The translations under genes were made by a program, and so were the position numbers. From contig NW_019211459.1 in the NCBI RefSeq assembly GCF_002443255.2, positions 6,860,082 through 6,924,081 on the forward strand: DNA of 64,000 nt, read 5' to 3'. Within the stretch, counting starts at the first letter, position 1; every line of letters begins with the position of its first letter. Below the pieces are notes generated by a model. It saw nothing but the letters and a program-made list of their open reading frames with translations. It made no database searches and was not told the origin of the DNA. This DNA is from Varroa destructor (taxonomy: Eukaryota; Arthropoda; Arachnida; Mesostigmata; Varroidae). Positions 1 to 13,400 of this stretch are shown here, one piece after another.

Positions 1-3000
1 CACTTCTTTTTTCTAGAGCAACCGTGTGTAAAGTGGTATTGATAAATGTAGACTTATTAAAGTGTCGCTCAAATATGATACAAGCAGAACAATCCAGTAA
101 AATTAACTTTTAGGCTGGTAGCAGGCAGAAGTCGCAAAGGCTCAGAAAAATTGAAAAGTTTAAAAGTCGCAAAAAGGCTTAGAAGGTCTTAAAAAGACCA
201 ACCGTTATAGCTTATTTCGACGATCCAACTGGCAATTGATATTCCTTTCTCTCAGACGGTAATTTGCTCCTGTATTAAAAACATGGATGGATTAAAAAAG
301 CCATTTTGAAGAATGATGTGAAGCCTAAACGTTATTGAGGATCCTGCGATTTCTTAGAACCCGCATTAAAACTAGCAAGTAATGTAGACCATTCTAATTT
401 AAATACGAAGTGGATAATGGTGAACTTTTAAACAAATCAAATTTATTGCACAAAAATTTAGCAGAAATACGACAAGAGTTTCCGGCTGATCTACCTAGAC
501 AATTTACACTAACTATTAAAAAAAAATCCATAAGACAACTCTGTCTATATTTTATTATATTAGACATATTAAGTATCATTGGTACTTAAAGACGTTCCAA
601 ATAACGAGGGGTCCAAAGAAAACAATTTCGCCAATGGCCCATAAACATTAAGAGCGAATACCCAGTGTTAAAGAAATAATTCAAATTGGCCCAATAAATT
701 TACATAATGGCGTTGATTGGGCAACTGTGCACCCACATGCTGCGTACGAATGCAGAGTACATTTGGCAGAAGTACGGTACGATATTTCTAGCAGAAGATG
801 AGAGATGGATCATCTTATCTTAGCAGTGCAGTAACTGATGCCAGCTACTGAAGATTATTGCAGAAAAATCTCGAGACGACCTCTCTGGGGATTCGTTTTT
901 AATAGAATGGGGAACCTGCACACTATCATCATATTTATTATTGTAATGGCATACACGGATGAGAATCTTCCAAACCGACGATTTGAACAAGGATGTTCCT
1001 TAAATACCCTAAAACTGCTGTGGTTTGTTGGGAATAGCTTAAATATAGAGTTTAGGCCGTAAAACTGAAACAAAGTCACAATTAAGCAAGATATCTGCTA
1101 TGCCTGAGAATGCCTAAGAGATCTCTGCTCAATAATGGCTCAAGTGTCTGCTACAATAGTGAGTATTTTATACAAACTGGCTAAAACTTGTATTGGACCC
1201 TCTTCGCCCATAATATTGCAATTGATAAAGATACTTTCGTATATAGTTTGCATGCTGCTGTTATGTTCCATTTAATTTTTTGACCCTTCTATTTAAATGA
1301 TGACCGAGTCGTGTTTCTCTATCTAGGCACTCGCCCTGCACGAATCCGCGTTACCCTAACAGCGACTACAATTGGTGGAAAACGTCGATTTCTGTTATGA
1401 GATGTAACGATTCGACGCGACACGGAGATGATACAGATGGTAGCAGAAGCACCGATAGCGATGCGACCCGATCACAATGCATCAAACAGATACAAGAAGA
1501 ACCCGAACGCAACATTACAGAGAGAACGGACGGTCGAGCAATTGAACAAGCTTACGATATTCGTTGGTGTCCTTCTGCGACCATCGATGAAGCTGTTGGG
1601 CGATCAGGATTTGATGGCGAGCCTGGGTCCCGTCAGCGGCCTTCTTTGTGTTTAGGGCCTTCCACCTAGTATCATTACTACAACTCAGCCAATCTGGCAT
1701 CACGAGGTTGAACAGCGAGAGATTTTTGCCTTCAGTCGCTCAATGAGAATTTTGTGCCTTTCCATACCTGCCCATGTTGCATAGAGACGCACTTTTTAAT
1801 CGGATTGAGTCAGTCAGCTAAACTCGAGAACTATCTTCTCTGCCATTATACACAAACGCAGCATTCAGTTGCTGGACCAATGGCTTTATCTGTCTACCTA
1901 GGCTTTTCTCGGGATTTTTCTACAATGACGATATTAGCACGAGCCTGTGTTGAAAGTCCATCGTGCACACCTCGCACCGACACCTCTACTATGGCGACGA
2001 ATCGTTCAGGACATTTCTGCATCTTTTGATCCTCTTCGCGTGACGACAACGGTGACGAAATGCAAGGCAGCGTATGTGTAATTGAAGACAACCGTGATCT
2101 GCTTGAGCATTAACAACTGCCCGTTTCAGTAAAATCAGATGAACATATTACTTAATGCTAATTTTTAATGACTTTCTAATCTTTAATAGTTTGGCAATCT
2201 CACCGTGTATATGCTACCGACCTGGGTAAGTTTCATTCATCCGAATAGAACCGACCTGTCCCATCGCGACGTCAGTCTGTCGCTGTTTAACTGACTAGGT
2301 CATATAGTAGATCTGAGCTAGGTTGCAGATCGGTCAATTGTAGACATATTCAGTTATTGTAATTCGTGGTTCCGAGTCCCGATACGTAGTTCCACGTTCG
2401 TTTCTCCAATGCAATTAGCACTTGTCAATTTCCGTGTCACAAGATGGCGTCGTCGTTAGTATGGCCCTCTCCAGAAACACAAACAACAATATCCTTTAAT
2501 GTTGTTAAATAACAATGTCGTACGCAAAAAGAACAACTAGTGATGCTTAATGTTCTAATGTGAAATTTTCCACAGTCGTCCCCAAAACATTACCACAATC
2601 AACATGGCGGCGCGATGTTAATAAATCGCTATGGAAAAATACGCCTTTGAGGAATATTCAGTAAATATGAAATGCGGCAACAAAGGCTCGGATCAGAACA
2701 GCAGCAAGCTCATGGTAAACGTGGCCTATTAGAAATATTCTAGATCGACCTCTGAATCAGTTGGTATCATAGTGGTTTGTCACTGATTCAACTAATCCCA
2801 TGATTAGTTTACGCTGTAGTCAGTTTATCGTAACATATAGTCCGTCCCTGTAATTGTTTCATCAGCCCATTATTACTAGGTTTAGTAACTGGTAACTAGA
2901 ACTCGATTTGTGTTGTATCGTTTGTCAAATAAATCCAGTGATCCCAGCGAAAGTGTCTGATTCTGCTGCTGCAGTGATCCTTTTGTGGTCATTTCTTCTA

Positions 3001-6000
3001 TTGGAAGGCCCGAATAACCTCGTCACTTTGCTACTATTAGTTCACACGTGCCGACCCCTAATCTGTTTTCATAGCGTATATATATATAGTACTGCAACAG
3101 GTGACAAATTCTCATTTCAAAATTACCAATACAACCCTGAAGAAATTTAACTTCGCTTCTATAGGAATAGATAACCTCTGGCCTTGCACACCTACCCGGT
3201 GCGCAGATTGACACCTTGCCGTGTTACGACTTCATTTCGTTATCTCATTAAAACGCTTCTATAATCTGGGCACCGAACTACAGTTATCAACAAGTTTCCC
3301 GATTACAATGAATCTGTTATTTTCAATCACTTCTGCACACGAAACACTATCTTATTATGGAATAACATAGAATAAAATATATTTTTATAATTTTTTTTTT
3401 GCAAGGCTCAAGAAACGTATCTATCGTCCAAAAAAATGTCAAAAATTGGCAGGAAGATAGCGGTGAAAAGACTTATTCAATCCATCATTCACTTTTATCA
3501 CGCAGTCTAGCAGCCCGCAAAGGGTTCAGCGCAGAGTGACCACTTTAAGCAAACATAAACTCTCCATACATACAGGTCATCAGTTTGTCTTGTGGATAGA
3601 ATATTGAAGCATCAAAAACTTCATTGGATAGTTGCACGAAACAGTGCTTAGTGATACGATTATAGGAACAAGCAACAGCAGCAATGCATCTGGATTACCT
3701 TATATTCGCTCCAAAGCCAACTCGCGCTGGAATAACGCTCAACATTCAATACGTCAAAAAAACAGTTGACAGATACGTCTCTGTACGTAACAAGTATTTC
3801 TCCGATCTGTCTGTGCTATCCGATTCATTCGTTAGACAATAATAACATTTTACAATGCTTATTTCTTTGCTATGCTGATCAGATCCAGTGCGCCGCCACA
3901 AATCGTTCGAACGGCACTAACGCGTGTGCCTAACAGATTCAGAGATTCACAGCGGTTTTGGTTTGAATCCAGGAGGAGATACACCCCGCATCGTACTCAT
4001 AGCTAGCTGGTCATCCGAGCGAGTGCCTAACAAGTTAAGTATCGAACATGATACTGATCCATTTATTTATCGAAAAAATACTCATCGTTATAAATACATG
4101 GCCCAGATAATATGAATCAAATGAAAGCTAAGATTCGATAGTATTTAGTATGAACATTGTTGAAATAATTTTATTTAGATTTAAGACTGGGCGCCTTGAA
4201 GATGTGTGTAAACTTCTGCAAGATTCACAAGTTTACTATGTCGCCCAGGCCCATAAGTAAATGTATGCCGTTTGTGGCCAAGATCCGTTATTGGAAAAAA
4301 AAGAGTCACATATGATGACGATCAGTGATTATGTTGTTATTAGAAAAATGGTAGCGAGAAATCAGTTAAAACAGTTTACTATCGTATTTGGTGTAGCAAT
4401 ACTATTGTAAAATTAAGAATAAATATTTGCTTTATAAACACTTTTACGACAGCCCAATATGATGTTATCAGAAGACATTTGATCGGTGTTACGAAGTCGA
4501 TGACTGGGGACGAAAATATTTGAACGATTTCACGATTTGTAAAAAACATCGATGGTTACGCGAACAAAAAATATTGCGATTTTTTAATTACTATTATTTC
4601 TAGGGGAGAGAGATATAGTTATGCGTCTTCTCCAATTTTTTTTGGGTATTCAGTCATTACTATAGTCGCTTTTGTTCCCCAGCGTCACGTGCACTGCTTT
4701 GTGTATATGTGCGTGTGTGTGTGTGTGCGTGTGTGTGTGTGTGTGTGTTGTGTGTGTGTGTGGCCGTGGGGGGGGTTCGGTAACAAGCACTAGTAATCTT
4801 AACCAAAATACACTAATAATTATCATTCAATCTATTCGTGTGATATTCAAATGTTTTTTCCTTAAATATTCTATCTTTTATATATTGTTTATCTAAACAC
4901 GTTTCCTTGATGAGACTATCCCTGCAAAGCTATATTTTTACAAATACCATAACAATTTCAGATTCTGCCAGCGTTTGCGTTCGGAGCAGCACCGGTAGCG
5001 CCATCTGGCAAGCAATGCCGCAAACAGGTCTTATATTGAACAAATAAAACAGCTGTTCAAAAAAAACCGCCGCTAGATCCTAGATAAATATTTTACTAAA
5101 ATTCTCCATTGACATTTGTTTCTTTAACAACGAATAATAATTTGCTAACGAATATTCTGTTTTAGACTACTAGGCTACTTAATGTGGTGCGTGTTCTTGC
5201 GATATTACGATTGTTCAACAACTGTTCTCATAAAGGGAAAACATGAAAAAGAACGGGCCTTGGGAACACATATTGAAGACTGTAAAAAGTTTCTGCAATT
5301 TATTTTACATTCTTCCTTTACCCTGTACCAAAATATAGTAGATTTTTGCATTAGCTAAACACCATATTTTTGATCTGGAAATATTTTTCTGTGCGATTAT
5401 TATCGCTAGCTTGTGAAAATAAGTTTTGTTTTCTAGCATCTTCAATTCAGTCTTCTTTCGATTTCAATCTTTCATCATATATTTTCGCATTATTCCACCT
5501 TAACCACTTTTATTTACTTTAGAACTTTAGGTCAAGGAGACATTTCCTGGACAAACTGTGGTAACCAATCTGTAAAATTCAATGTCACATGTTCCAAGAG
5601 TATATAACACTTGATGAAAGACTTTGATGAATGAATTAGCAACAAATTTATCCTAATATATTTACTCGAAATCTACGAGTTGATGACTTCGACAAATTAA
5701 TAGCATATTCATGTTATTTCGTACTTCCTATGATAGTTCACCATCTTATGCTGTAACGCGTAACCCCTGGTGTATGCCTCTGTTTAATTCCAAAAGTTAA
5801 TCATAATTTCTTCAACATTATGTAAGGAAAATTAAAGATTGCGGTCTCTGTGTTTTAGCCCTCAAATCGCGTGGTACCGTATGAGAAAAATTTGAAACGT
5901 CGCGCCATTTCGTTCAAGCATGAACTCCACACTCTTTCTTGCTGCCTCGCCGCTTCTTTCTCTTTCGGACTCCTGACCGCTTGCGTGCTCCGGAGCAAAA

Positions 6001-7212
6001 ATCACAACCTCTCAAAGGCTACGCCATCTTGGAAGTCGTTGGCGGGCTGTTCTATCAGTTACTCGTTCTTTTTAAGAATAGTTACATGTTGTGCTAGTTT
6101 TAGATGATGTATTAAATATACGAAGCGCTACAAAATTGGCGTATATATTAACGTTAAAAGTTCAGTTATTACTGTGCATGAATACGAAGTAGCGAACGAG
6201 GCTCTGTGGAACGGCCTTCAGCAACTGAAAAGTTTGTTCCGTATTAACTGTTTACTGTTTATCCTTATTGGTGAAATTTAACTTTTTCATATCGGACGTA
6301 GTTATGCCTGTGTGGACTTCTGTTAGCAATAATGGTTACCTTGAACTTTTAACAAAACCAACATAGAGTTAATAAAAATAGCTTCTTTTTCATAAGATGT
6401 CAAAGCGTTCTCTGAATCATTAGCAATTCAAGTGAGAACTTTTTCTCAAGTAGAGTTGGAAACGTTACTTCTTTGTTCTACGTAACTTTTTAAATAACAT
6501 CACTTTATCACACTAAGTGAACCGATGATAATGGTTATTTTTTTATATGATGCTCTATTATAAATTTGGCTTTCCTTAAAGGAGTAAAGGTTTTTCGTCA
6601 AATCTAGATATACTAATATTTAATCATGACCCCTCATTGAGTTTAGGTTAGTTATTGTTTCAATTGTTTTTTTGAAACTACCGGGGACGATACCCTACGT
6701 GTCTTGTAAAGGAAAGAAGATCCACGAAAATAGAGATTTGTCCAACTTTGAGTCCGCAGCTTCACCTTATATGTAATTTGCTGCAAAGACGTACTTTTGG
6801 TACAGTGAACATCATATAATATTGTATATCTGATACCATACTGCAAATCTATTAATTTGATTTGTATGACTCAAAATGATAAGCGGCAAATGGTCGTTCG
6901 GTGCATATCTGAACTTGAAAAAACCTTTAAAACATTATTTCCTCTATTTGAAAGCACCGTTTGATGTTCCGACCTCTTATTTTGCCAAAATCACCAAGGT
7001 TAAGACCTAATGGCGGACTTCGGACAAGTGACATTTTTAGCTACAATATAACGTATCCTAGATGTATTTTAAAGAGGTAGCTTGACTAGAAGCAGAACTT
7101 CCAGGTGTCAGATTCGTGAACACCAACTCATCATCCAGAAGTCTGAGTAAACTTCTGTCAAAAAAAACATTGCTATAGACAAAAGAACAACGATTGTAAC
7201 GACTTTAATCAA
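1..7212. other. upstream region without recognised gene
   Basis: This AT-rich stretch precedes the kinesin gene. Every open frame in it is short (under about 95 codons), and none has a motif, a splice-consistent partner or a composition I can recognise as coding. It holds a TG microsatellite near 4.7 kb and scattered homopolymer runs. The proximal part must contain the kinesin promoter and 5' UTR, but I see no clear TATA or initiator element. A weakly coding-like patch at about 1.39-1.67 kb has two overlapping frames but matches nothing I know. Confidence 0.5.
4700..4762. repeat. TG/GTGC dinucleotide microsatellite
   Basis: A run of TG units of about 60 bases, interrupted by GC and TT steps and followed by a G tract (about 4768-4775). 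It is a simple-sequence repeat. The valine/cysteine-rich small ORF over it is a by-product of the repeat. Confidence 0.95.
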
Positions 7213-7401
7213 ATGCCACACATCGGAGTTATAACCGCTGTAACTCGGCTGAAATCAGCGTTGTTCTCATTACCCGATGATGTTAGCAAATTACAGATGG
7301 CGCCGAGTCGCCGCTCACTGAAGCGGGCTCCATCGCGACGCTCAACTAGGAGATCGATCGGGAAGACAGGAGTCCAACTTGCTCACGCGATCTTTTCAGA
7401 G
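7213..7401 (+). CDS. KIF18A: kinesin-8 exon 1 (N-terminal extension)
   Basis: Codes residues 1-63, a basic Ser/Arg-rich N-terminal extension with the repeat-like [17 protein letters not shown]. It ends in phase 0 at a GTGAGG donor. There is no homology-based proof that this exon belongs. Support comes from its phase fit to exon 2, its position and the good donor. Translation could instead start at the internal ATG at 7297, whose +4 base is G. Confidence 0.6.
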
Positions 7402-10400
7402 GTGAGGAAAAAATAGTCGCTTCTATAACGGCTTTGAAGCACATTTGTTATTAGTTTCAGAATAATCTGTTTTCTTCAAAGTGAATTAGCGGCGTTTAGG
7501 TAGCATTCCCATTATAACGACAGTTGGTTTGAAATAATGATATCCCGTTAAATAGGGCATACAACTACTCAACGTTGAAATCGTTGCATTAAGTTTCGCT
7601 GTAGATTGTACCTTCCTTTTGTGTATGTCAGTTTTTAATGAATTGTATATACCCGGGCGTATTTGTTTGTTTGAAGAGCAGGATCTGGTGCCGACATCGG
7701 CAACTCGAATCGAGTTATCCAAAGGTCGTATGGCTGTTGCTGTACGGATTCGGCCATTATCCGCTTATGAAGAAGAGCATAGCCAACGCCGCGTTGTCAG
7801 CGCACTGGACGAAAGACAGTTCGTAAACATTTTGTATACACTCATTTTTAGCTGACTCGTTTACCACAGCCAGCTTTCTCAGCTGTCAGTTTATAGGTTG
7901 CCTAGATATTGGCAACGCCCACGGGCGTATACACATAGACGGCCATTTTCTTAATTTATAGGCTGTATTTTTAAAAATATATTTTAACATACTTGTATGG
8001 TTGGTAGGTTGATTTTCGACCCAAAAAGTAGCTACGAGGATTTAGAACGACAGCCTCGTGTGCAGGGTTCTAAGATCGTCTCTATGGCCGAAAAGAATGA
8101 ACAGTTCGAATTCGATCGGGTCTTCGATGAGTCCAGCGATAACCTTAAGGTATGGGACTTTCGTATGTGATTTTAGTAACATTTAACAGTATAACCCCTT
8201 GAAGCTATGCCAGTTATGGTTTTCTAAACTACTTACGAAAATTACCTACCCTACTTTACTGTAAGGATTGTTGCAACAGTTTTCATTAACATTTCATTCA
8301 TTAACAGATTCGGCTATTGCTACATTTTAGGTTTATGAAGATACAGTAGTACCTCTCCTAACGTCATTTCTTGACGGATACAACTGCTCCGTGTTTGCCT
8401 ATGGAGCCACCGGGTCCGGTAAGTAAAATTTCAGTGAAGTTTAAGTACACTTTCTCTCTTACATAAATCTATGATGCAGAAATATCGACTTACTCTATAG
8501 ACTAATCTTGTATAACTTATTAATAATTTTAGGAAAAACCCATACGATGATGGGCCAGGACACAAATCGGGGTATCGTATCACTAACGATGGAGCGGCTG
8601 TTTTCGCAGCTTGAAGGTCTTGAATCGGAGAACGTTATTGAAGTGCAAGCATCGTATTTTGAAATCTACAATGAAAATATCTTAGATCTACTTCGACCGG
8701 GTAAGTTTCGTTCTTTGCGTTTGAAGTTCCTGAACAGTAACAAGATATTTGAAATTCGAGAATATCTGAGATAATAACGAGAGTAAGGCATACTTTTAGT
8801 TCGCGAAATGTGAAATTTGAGGTTTATATTTCACCCCATATAGGATTTTGTGCATGCAGATTAACTTTACTTATCATTGACTGTGCTTACGTACTTCACC
8901 CAATAGATTTTTATAGCCTTGCCGTTTTCGAGAGTCCAATGGTCTACTGATTTTTGGTAGCTTAGTGAACGTTAAAAAATATTATTACATGTCAAATTTC
9001 AGGAAAAAGCGAGGCAAAACCATTGGAGATCCGCGAGGCAGGAAAAAACGTTTTTATCAGCGGTCTATCACATCATGCTGTCACGACAATGGAACAGATC
9101 TTGGAACTTATACAGGTGAATGAAGTTTCAGAACTACGACTGTACAACTTAGTAAGGATATTAAATATGTAATGCCTGGCACGGTTTATGGGTAGTGCGA
9201 TAGTGCAACGCCTTTTTTACAAACTTCATTTTCTTGTGCAGGTTAATGTAAAGATAACGCAATGAAATTATGTTAGATAATGGCAAATGAATGCTTGGTA
9301 CAAATAATACAAAAATCCTTCGTTCCTACTACTCATCAATCCGATTTTATTCAATTCCGCATTTTCTGATCGTTTTGTAAATATAGGAGGGAAGCAGACG
9401 AAGAAGCCAATCGGAAACTCAGGCTAACGCAAAATCATCCCGCTCACACGCTATATTTCAAATCAGTCTCAAGATCACAAATAAGTAAGTTGTCAACTTC
9501 TTGATTAACCGAAGTTAAGTAATATGTGCCACCACTAACAGCTATAACTTTCTAAACTGAGAGAAATTATTACCTAATGTTATATCATTGAATAAATCTT
9601 ACATCGTTAAATTTGTTAGAACTGAGGTCTCAGGTTTCTATTTTCATTAAGAATTTTTTTGTGGTGGTTGTTTATTGATATGTCGTATAGAATCTTCCAT
9701 TCTAACAAATGACAAACACCTCAATTCACAGAATAACGCGTACACTTCAGGAGAGTAAAATGTCTCTAATTGATCTAGCTGGCAGTGAACGGGCTGCAGG
9801 AGTGAACCGGAGCAGAGACCGTTTTAAGGTACACCTGAAGCAAACACATAGCAATCTATCTGCTTTAATTTAAACATATTGTAGCAATCATGAACCTAAT
9901 ATGGTGGAAGATGAGGTCATGTTGGAGTAAAAGAAAGTTGCTTGCCAACACATTTCCGAACCAAGTGTTGTTTTGTGGTTAAGTTCTCCAGACAAAAAAT
10001 GAATCACGGTTTATCTTCTTTTCAACTTTTTTTCACAAGTATTTTGTCACATTTCAGGAGGGAACGAATATTAATAAAAGTCTTTTAGCATTGGGCAACT
10101 GTATCAACGCCCTTGCCGAAAACAAAAAGGCGCACGTGCCCTACAGGTAATCTTCCAGAGTGTTTGGAACTTATATATAAGAAATGCATAGTGTTAAATA
10201 TATATAGCGATATTGCCGTAAATTGTAGAAAATTACTTTTTGAACTGACAGCCCACGTTTTGTACCATAGCGAACCTACTTTTGTAGTCAAAATTCTAAT
10301 GTTTTCCTAAAACGAGCCGCATGGAAATTTTCTCTACGTTGCTCAGGTCTAGTTCTTATTTTTTCTCGCATTCATGTATGTCTTATTTTTTGCTACTTCG

Positions 10401-13400
10401 TGGGGGTTTTTTGCACTTGATGTTGATATTTGTGCTGGTAATGTTATACAGAGACTCAAAACTGACCCGAATCTTAAAGGATTCGCTGGGTGGCACTGCC
10501 GTTACCTTGATGATTGCTGCAATCAGCCCATCAAACGTAAGTTTACTTTTCTTGATTTTTGTAAGTTTTAATCATTTCTTATAAGTAGCGGCTCATTGTG
10601 GTGTGGAATATATTCAGTCTTTGTATTTTCTAATTCGTTAACGGACGTAGTAAAAATATAAGAAAATATGTAATATAAAAAAAAAGTCGTAGTGTTTTAA
10701 AACTTGCTGGTTATTATCAAAGGGACTCATTCTTTGTGACTAATTATCTGTTGGATAACTGCAGTACATGTGGTGACCATCACTATTAATCGGTAATAGT
10801 AAATAATGCTAATAATAAATCGCTATCCGCATCTGTGTTTTTGTATCTAGGCTTCGTATGAGACGACGCATAAGACATTGTTGTACGCGCAGAGAGCTCG
10901 CAAGATTCAGACGACGGTAACGAAAAATCAGAACAAAGTTGCACTTGGTGAGTATCCCTTTGGACTTAGATTATGTATTTATTACACAGGCAGCTTGAAC
11001 TATCCATAGGGTTCTTATGAAGAGCTTTCATATCTTTTAGCAATAGAGAAAATCCAGTGCGTGTACAAAACCCTTTTATTAAGGAATATTTGAGTTATCG
11101 CAAGCTTTGTTAGTCTAGGAGTAGTAGAGGTCTTTTTTTTTATAAGAATGGTTAATAACTGCATCTACAACATAGGTATGTTTAAAGGAGGTGAAAAAGA
11201 GTCGAATTATGGTTATCAAAAGGCTACATCCATTCAGCGTTAAAGGTCTTTGGCATCTAACCATCCCATAGTTTAGATCTTAGCGTACTCATACGAGAAG
11301 TTCATTGCTGAGCCTTTTGCATTTATGGGCATCGTTTCCGATTATTAAACCTGCTTGCTAACCTCATTTCTTAAATTCAAACGCAAGATGTTTGTGTGGA
11401 TTGTTTACGTGCGAATTTTCAGGCGGTGTTACTAATTATATGACGCTGGTGAACACGCTTAGTGCTCAACTGCAAACAGCTCAAACGCAAAACGCACAAT
11501 TGCGTAAGCAGCTTCAGGTAAGTTGAAAAAAAATAGATTAATTCCTTTAATCTGATTTTTTTTCTACAGTTCTTACGGAAAATGTCGATGAAAGGCCCTT
11601 TAACATAACAGATTGGTATGCTATTATAATGTATAATGTATTTGGTTTATGGCATTCGTAAACGATTTCGTAGACAGTTTTTTTTTAATACGAGTATGTA
11701 CTAAGAAAATTAGATGATGCGTTCACTATTACGATTTTAGACGGAGCAGAGCAATTCGGCTAAACTTCAAGCTAAAGTCGAAGACTTGCAAGTGGAATTG
11801 AACAGTAAGTACACCTTATTCAAACAAATAGATACCGCACAAGAAACGAGCCAAAATGTAATGCTTCTATTGGTGTTATCCAGTGGTTTGTAAAGAAATC
11901 AACACCACCAACATAGAAAGAAACAATTGTATTAACTGACGAATCATCACTTAATTATCGCGTTAGAAATAGTAACCTTTATCTCCTTGATTCCGCTGTA
12001 GCTGCAAGGAGTAATAATTCGATAGGTGAGAGTTCGCCTCACGCTAAGATTGGGCCATCAGTGCTTGAAATCGCTGATAGATATACAGAAGAGCTATTCC
12101 GCCAGGTAATCAGAGCACGAAACCGAGAAATTGAGGCTATTTCCGCAGTGAAACAGGTACACAAATCGGTAAATCACTGCCGTTTCAGTTTTTTGTATAG
12201 CACAGTATTTCCTGCTTATAGTCTATACCTTTCCTTCTAACTATACATAAATACTGCTTATTAGGCGAAGCTCTACGAGGAACAGTGTTATGTACAATGC
12301 CGGCCATGGGTACCATTACGACTTCGTCGAAATGGCTATCTTTAGCATTCGTGTACATTTTGAACTCTTATAAAGCGGCCGAACGTATACACGTAATTTA
12401 ACTGGACAGTCTTGTTTAGGAACAAACTAATCCAATATGCAATCAGACTCACCTATTCCTTGAGGTTCTTACTCGATCGTACCTGGAAATTTCTTATCTT
12501 TGATCATGTGGTATAGGCGCAATTTGCTCGCTCATTAGGTTTGCCATCAGAGAGCATTGATGTACTTCTGCAGAATTCCCAAGCAATGAGCCAGAAAAAA
12601 CTTGACATGGATCGCATGATTGCTGAAGCACGAACAAAGGTAAAAAAAAAACTATAATATTAAATCAAAAAAGAATTGTCTAATTATATGTATAGTGAAT
12701 GTTCGAATTCTAATATTAGCTATGGACATTGTTTTTTCAGTGAATTTTCGACGTTTTAATTTTCTGAGAAAATCTTTGGGCAAAAAGTTAGGGAAAATTT
12801 ATTTTTGTACGTAGGACCACACGCGTTTCAAATGCATCTTCAAAATCCTAATTCGTCTGTAAAATTTGCACAGGTATCAACTAACGCTATGTCACCGTTG
12901 GACAGTCGATATCTTCATGATACAACTCAAAGAGAGATGCAGGTTGGTCTTTCAGTTCAATAATACTTAATAACACGTACTTTTTTCGTAATCATGCACA
13001 CATGTAGCAATATAGATTAGAGTCATTATTACAACTAAAATGTTGCATATTGCGCTTTAGGAAACACAACAGCTAGCCGCACGTCTCATTCAAATGGCCC
13101 TGAAGGGAGGAGCTCAGCTCGAGGTAAGATTTTTAATTTCATTAAGGATCTATCTTTTGAATTAAGATTTCATTGAATCGAGCACAGTTCTTGTGAAAAG
13201 AGAACTCCGACATTCAATTATTATAGACAAACTATACTTTCCGAATACTGAATTGTTAAAAACAAATGAAAAATATCGCTGAATGTATAACTCGGCAATT
13301 TTCGCATAATGTGAAATGTGAAGTTATATGATGTAAAGTAGAATATGCTTAAATTGTTTATCTATTACAAAGCGTAAAACTACATTACTTTTTCTTTTAC

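Noticed and set aside
1397..1669. Two overlapping open frames that look mildly coding
   Set aside because: No known motif, no phase-compatible splice partner, and overlapping frames of similar length argue for chance.
3211..3235. A fragment resembling the CTTGTTACGACTT end of small-subunit rRNA
   Set aside because: Only about a dozen bases agree, the adjacent sequence does not follow rRNA, and no other conserved rRNA block is nearby.
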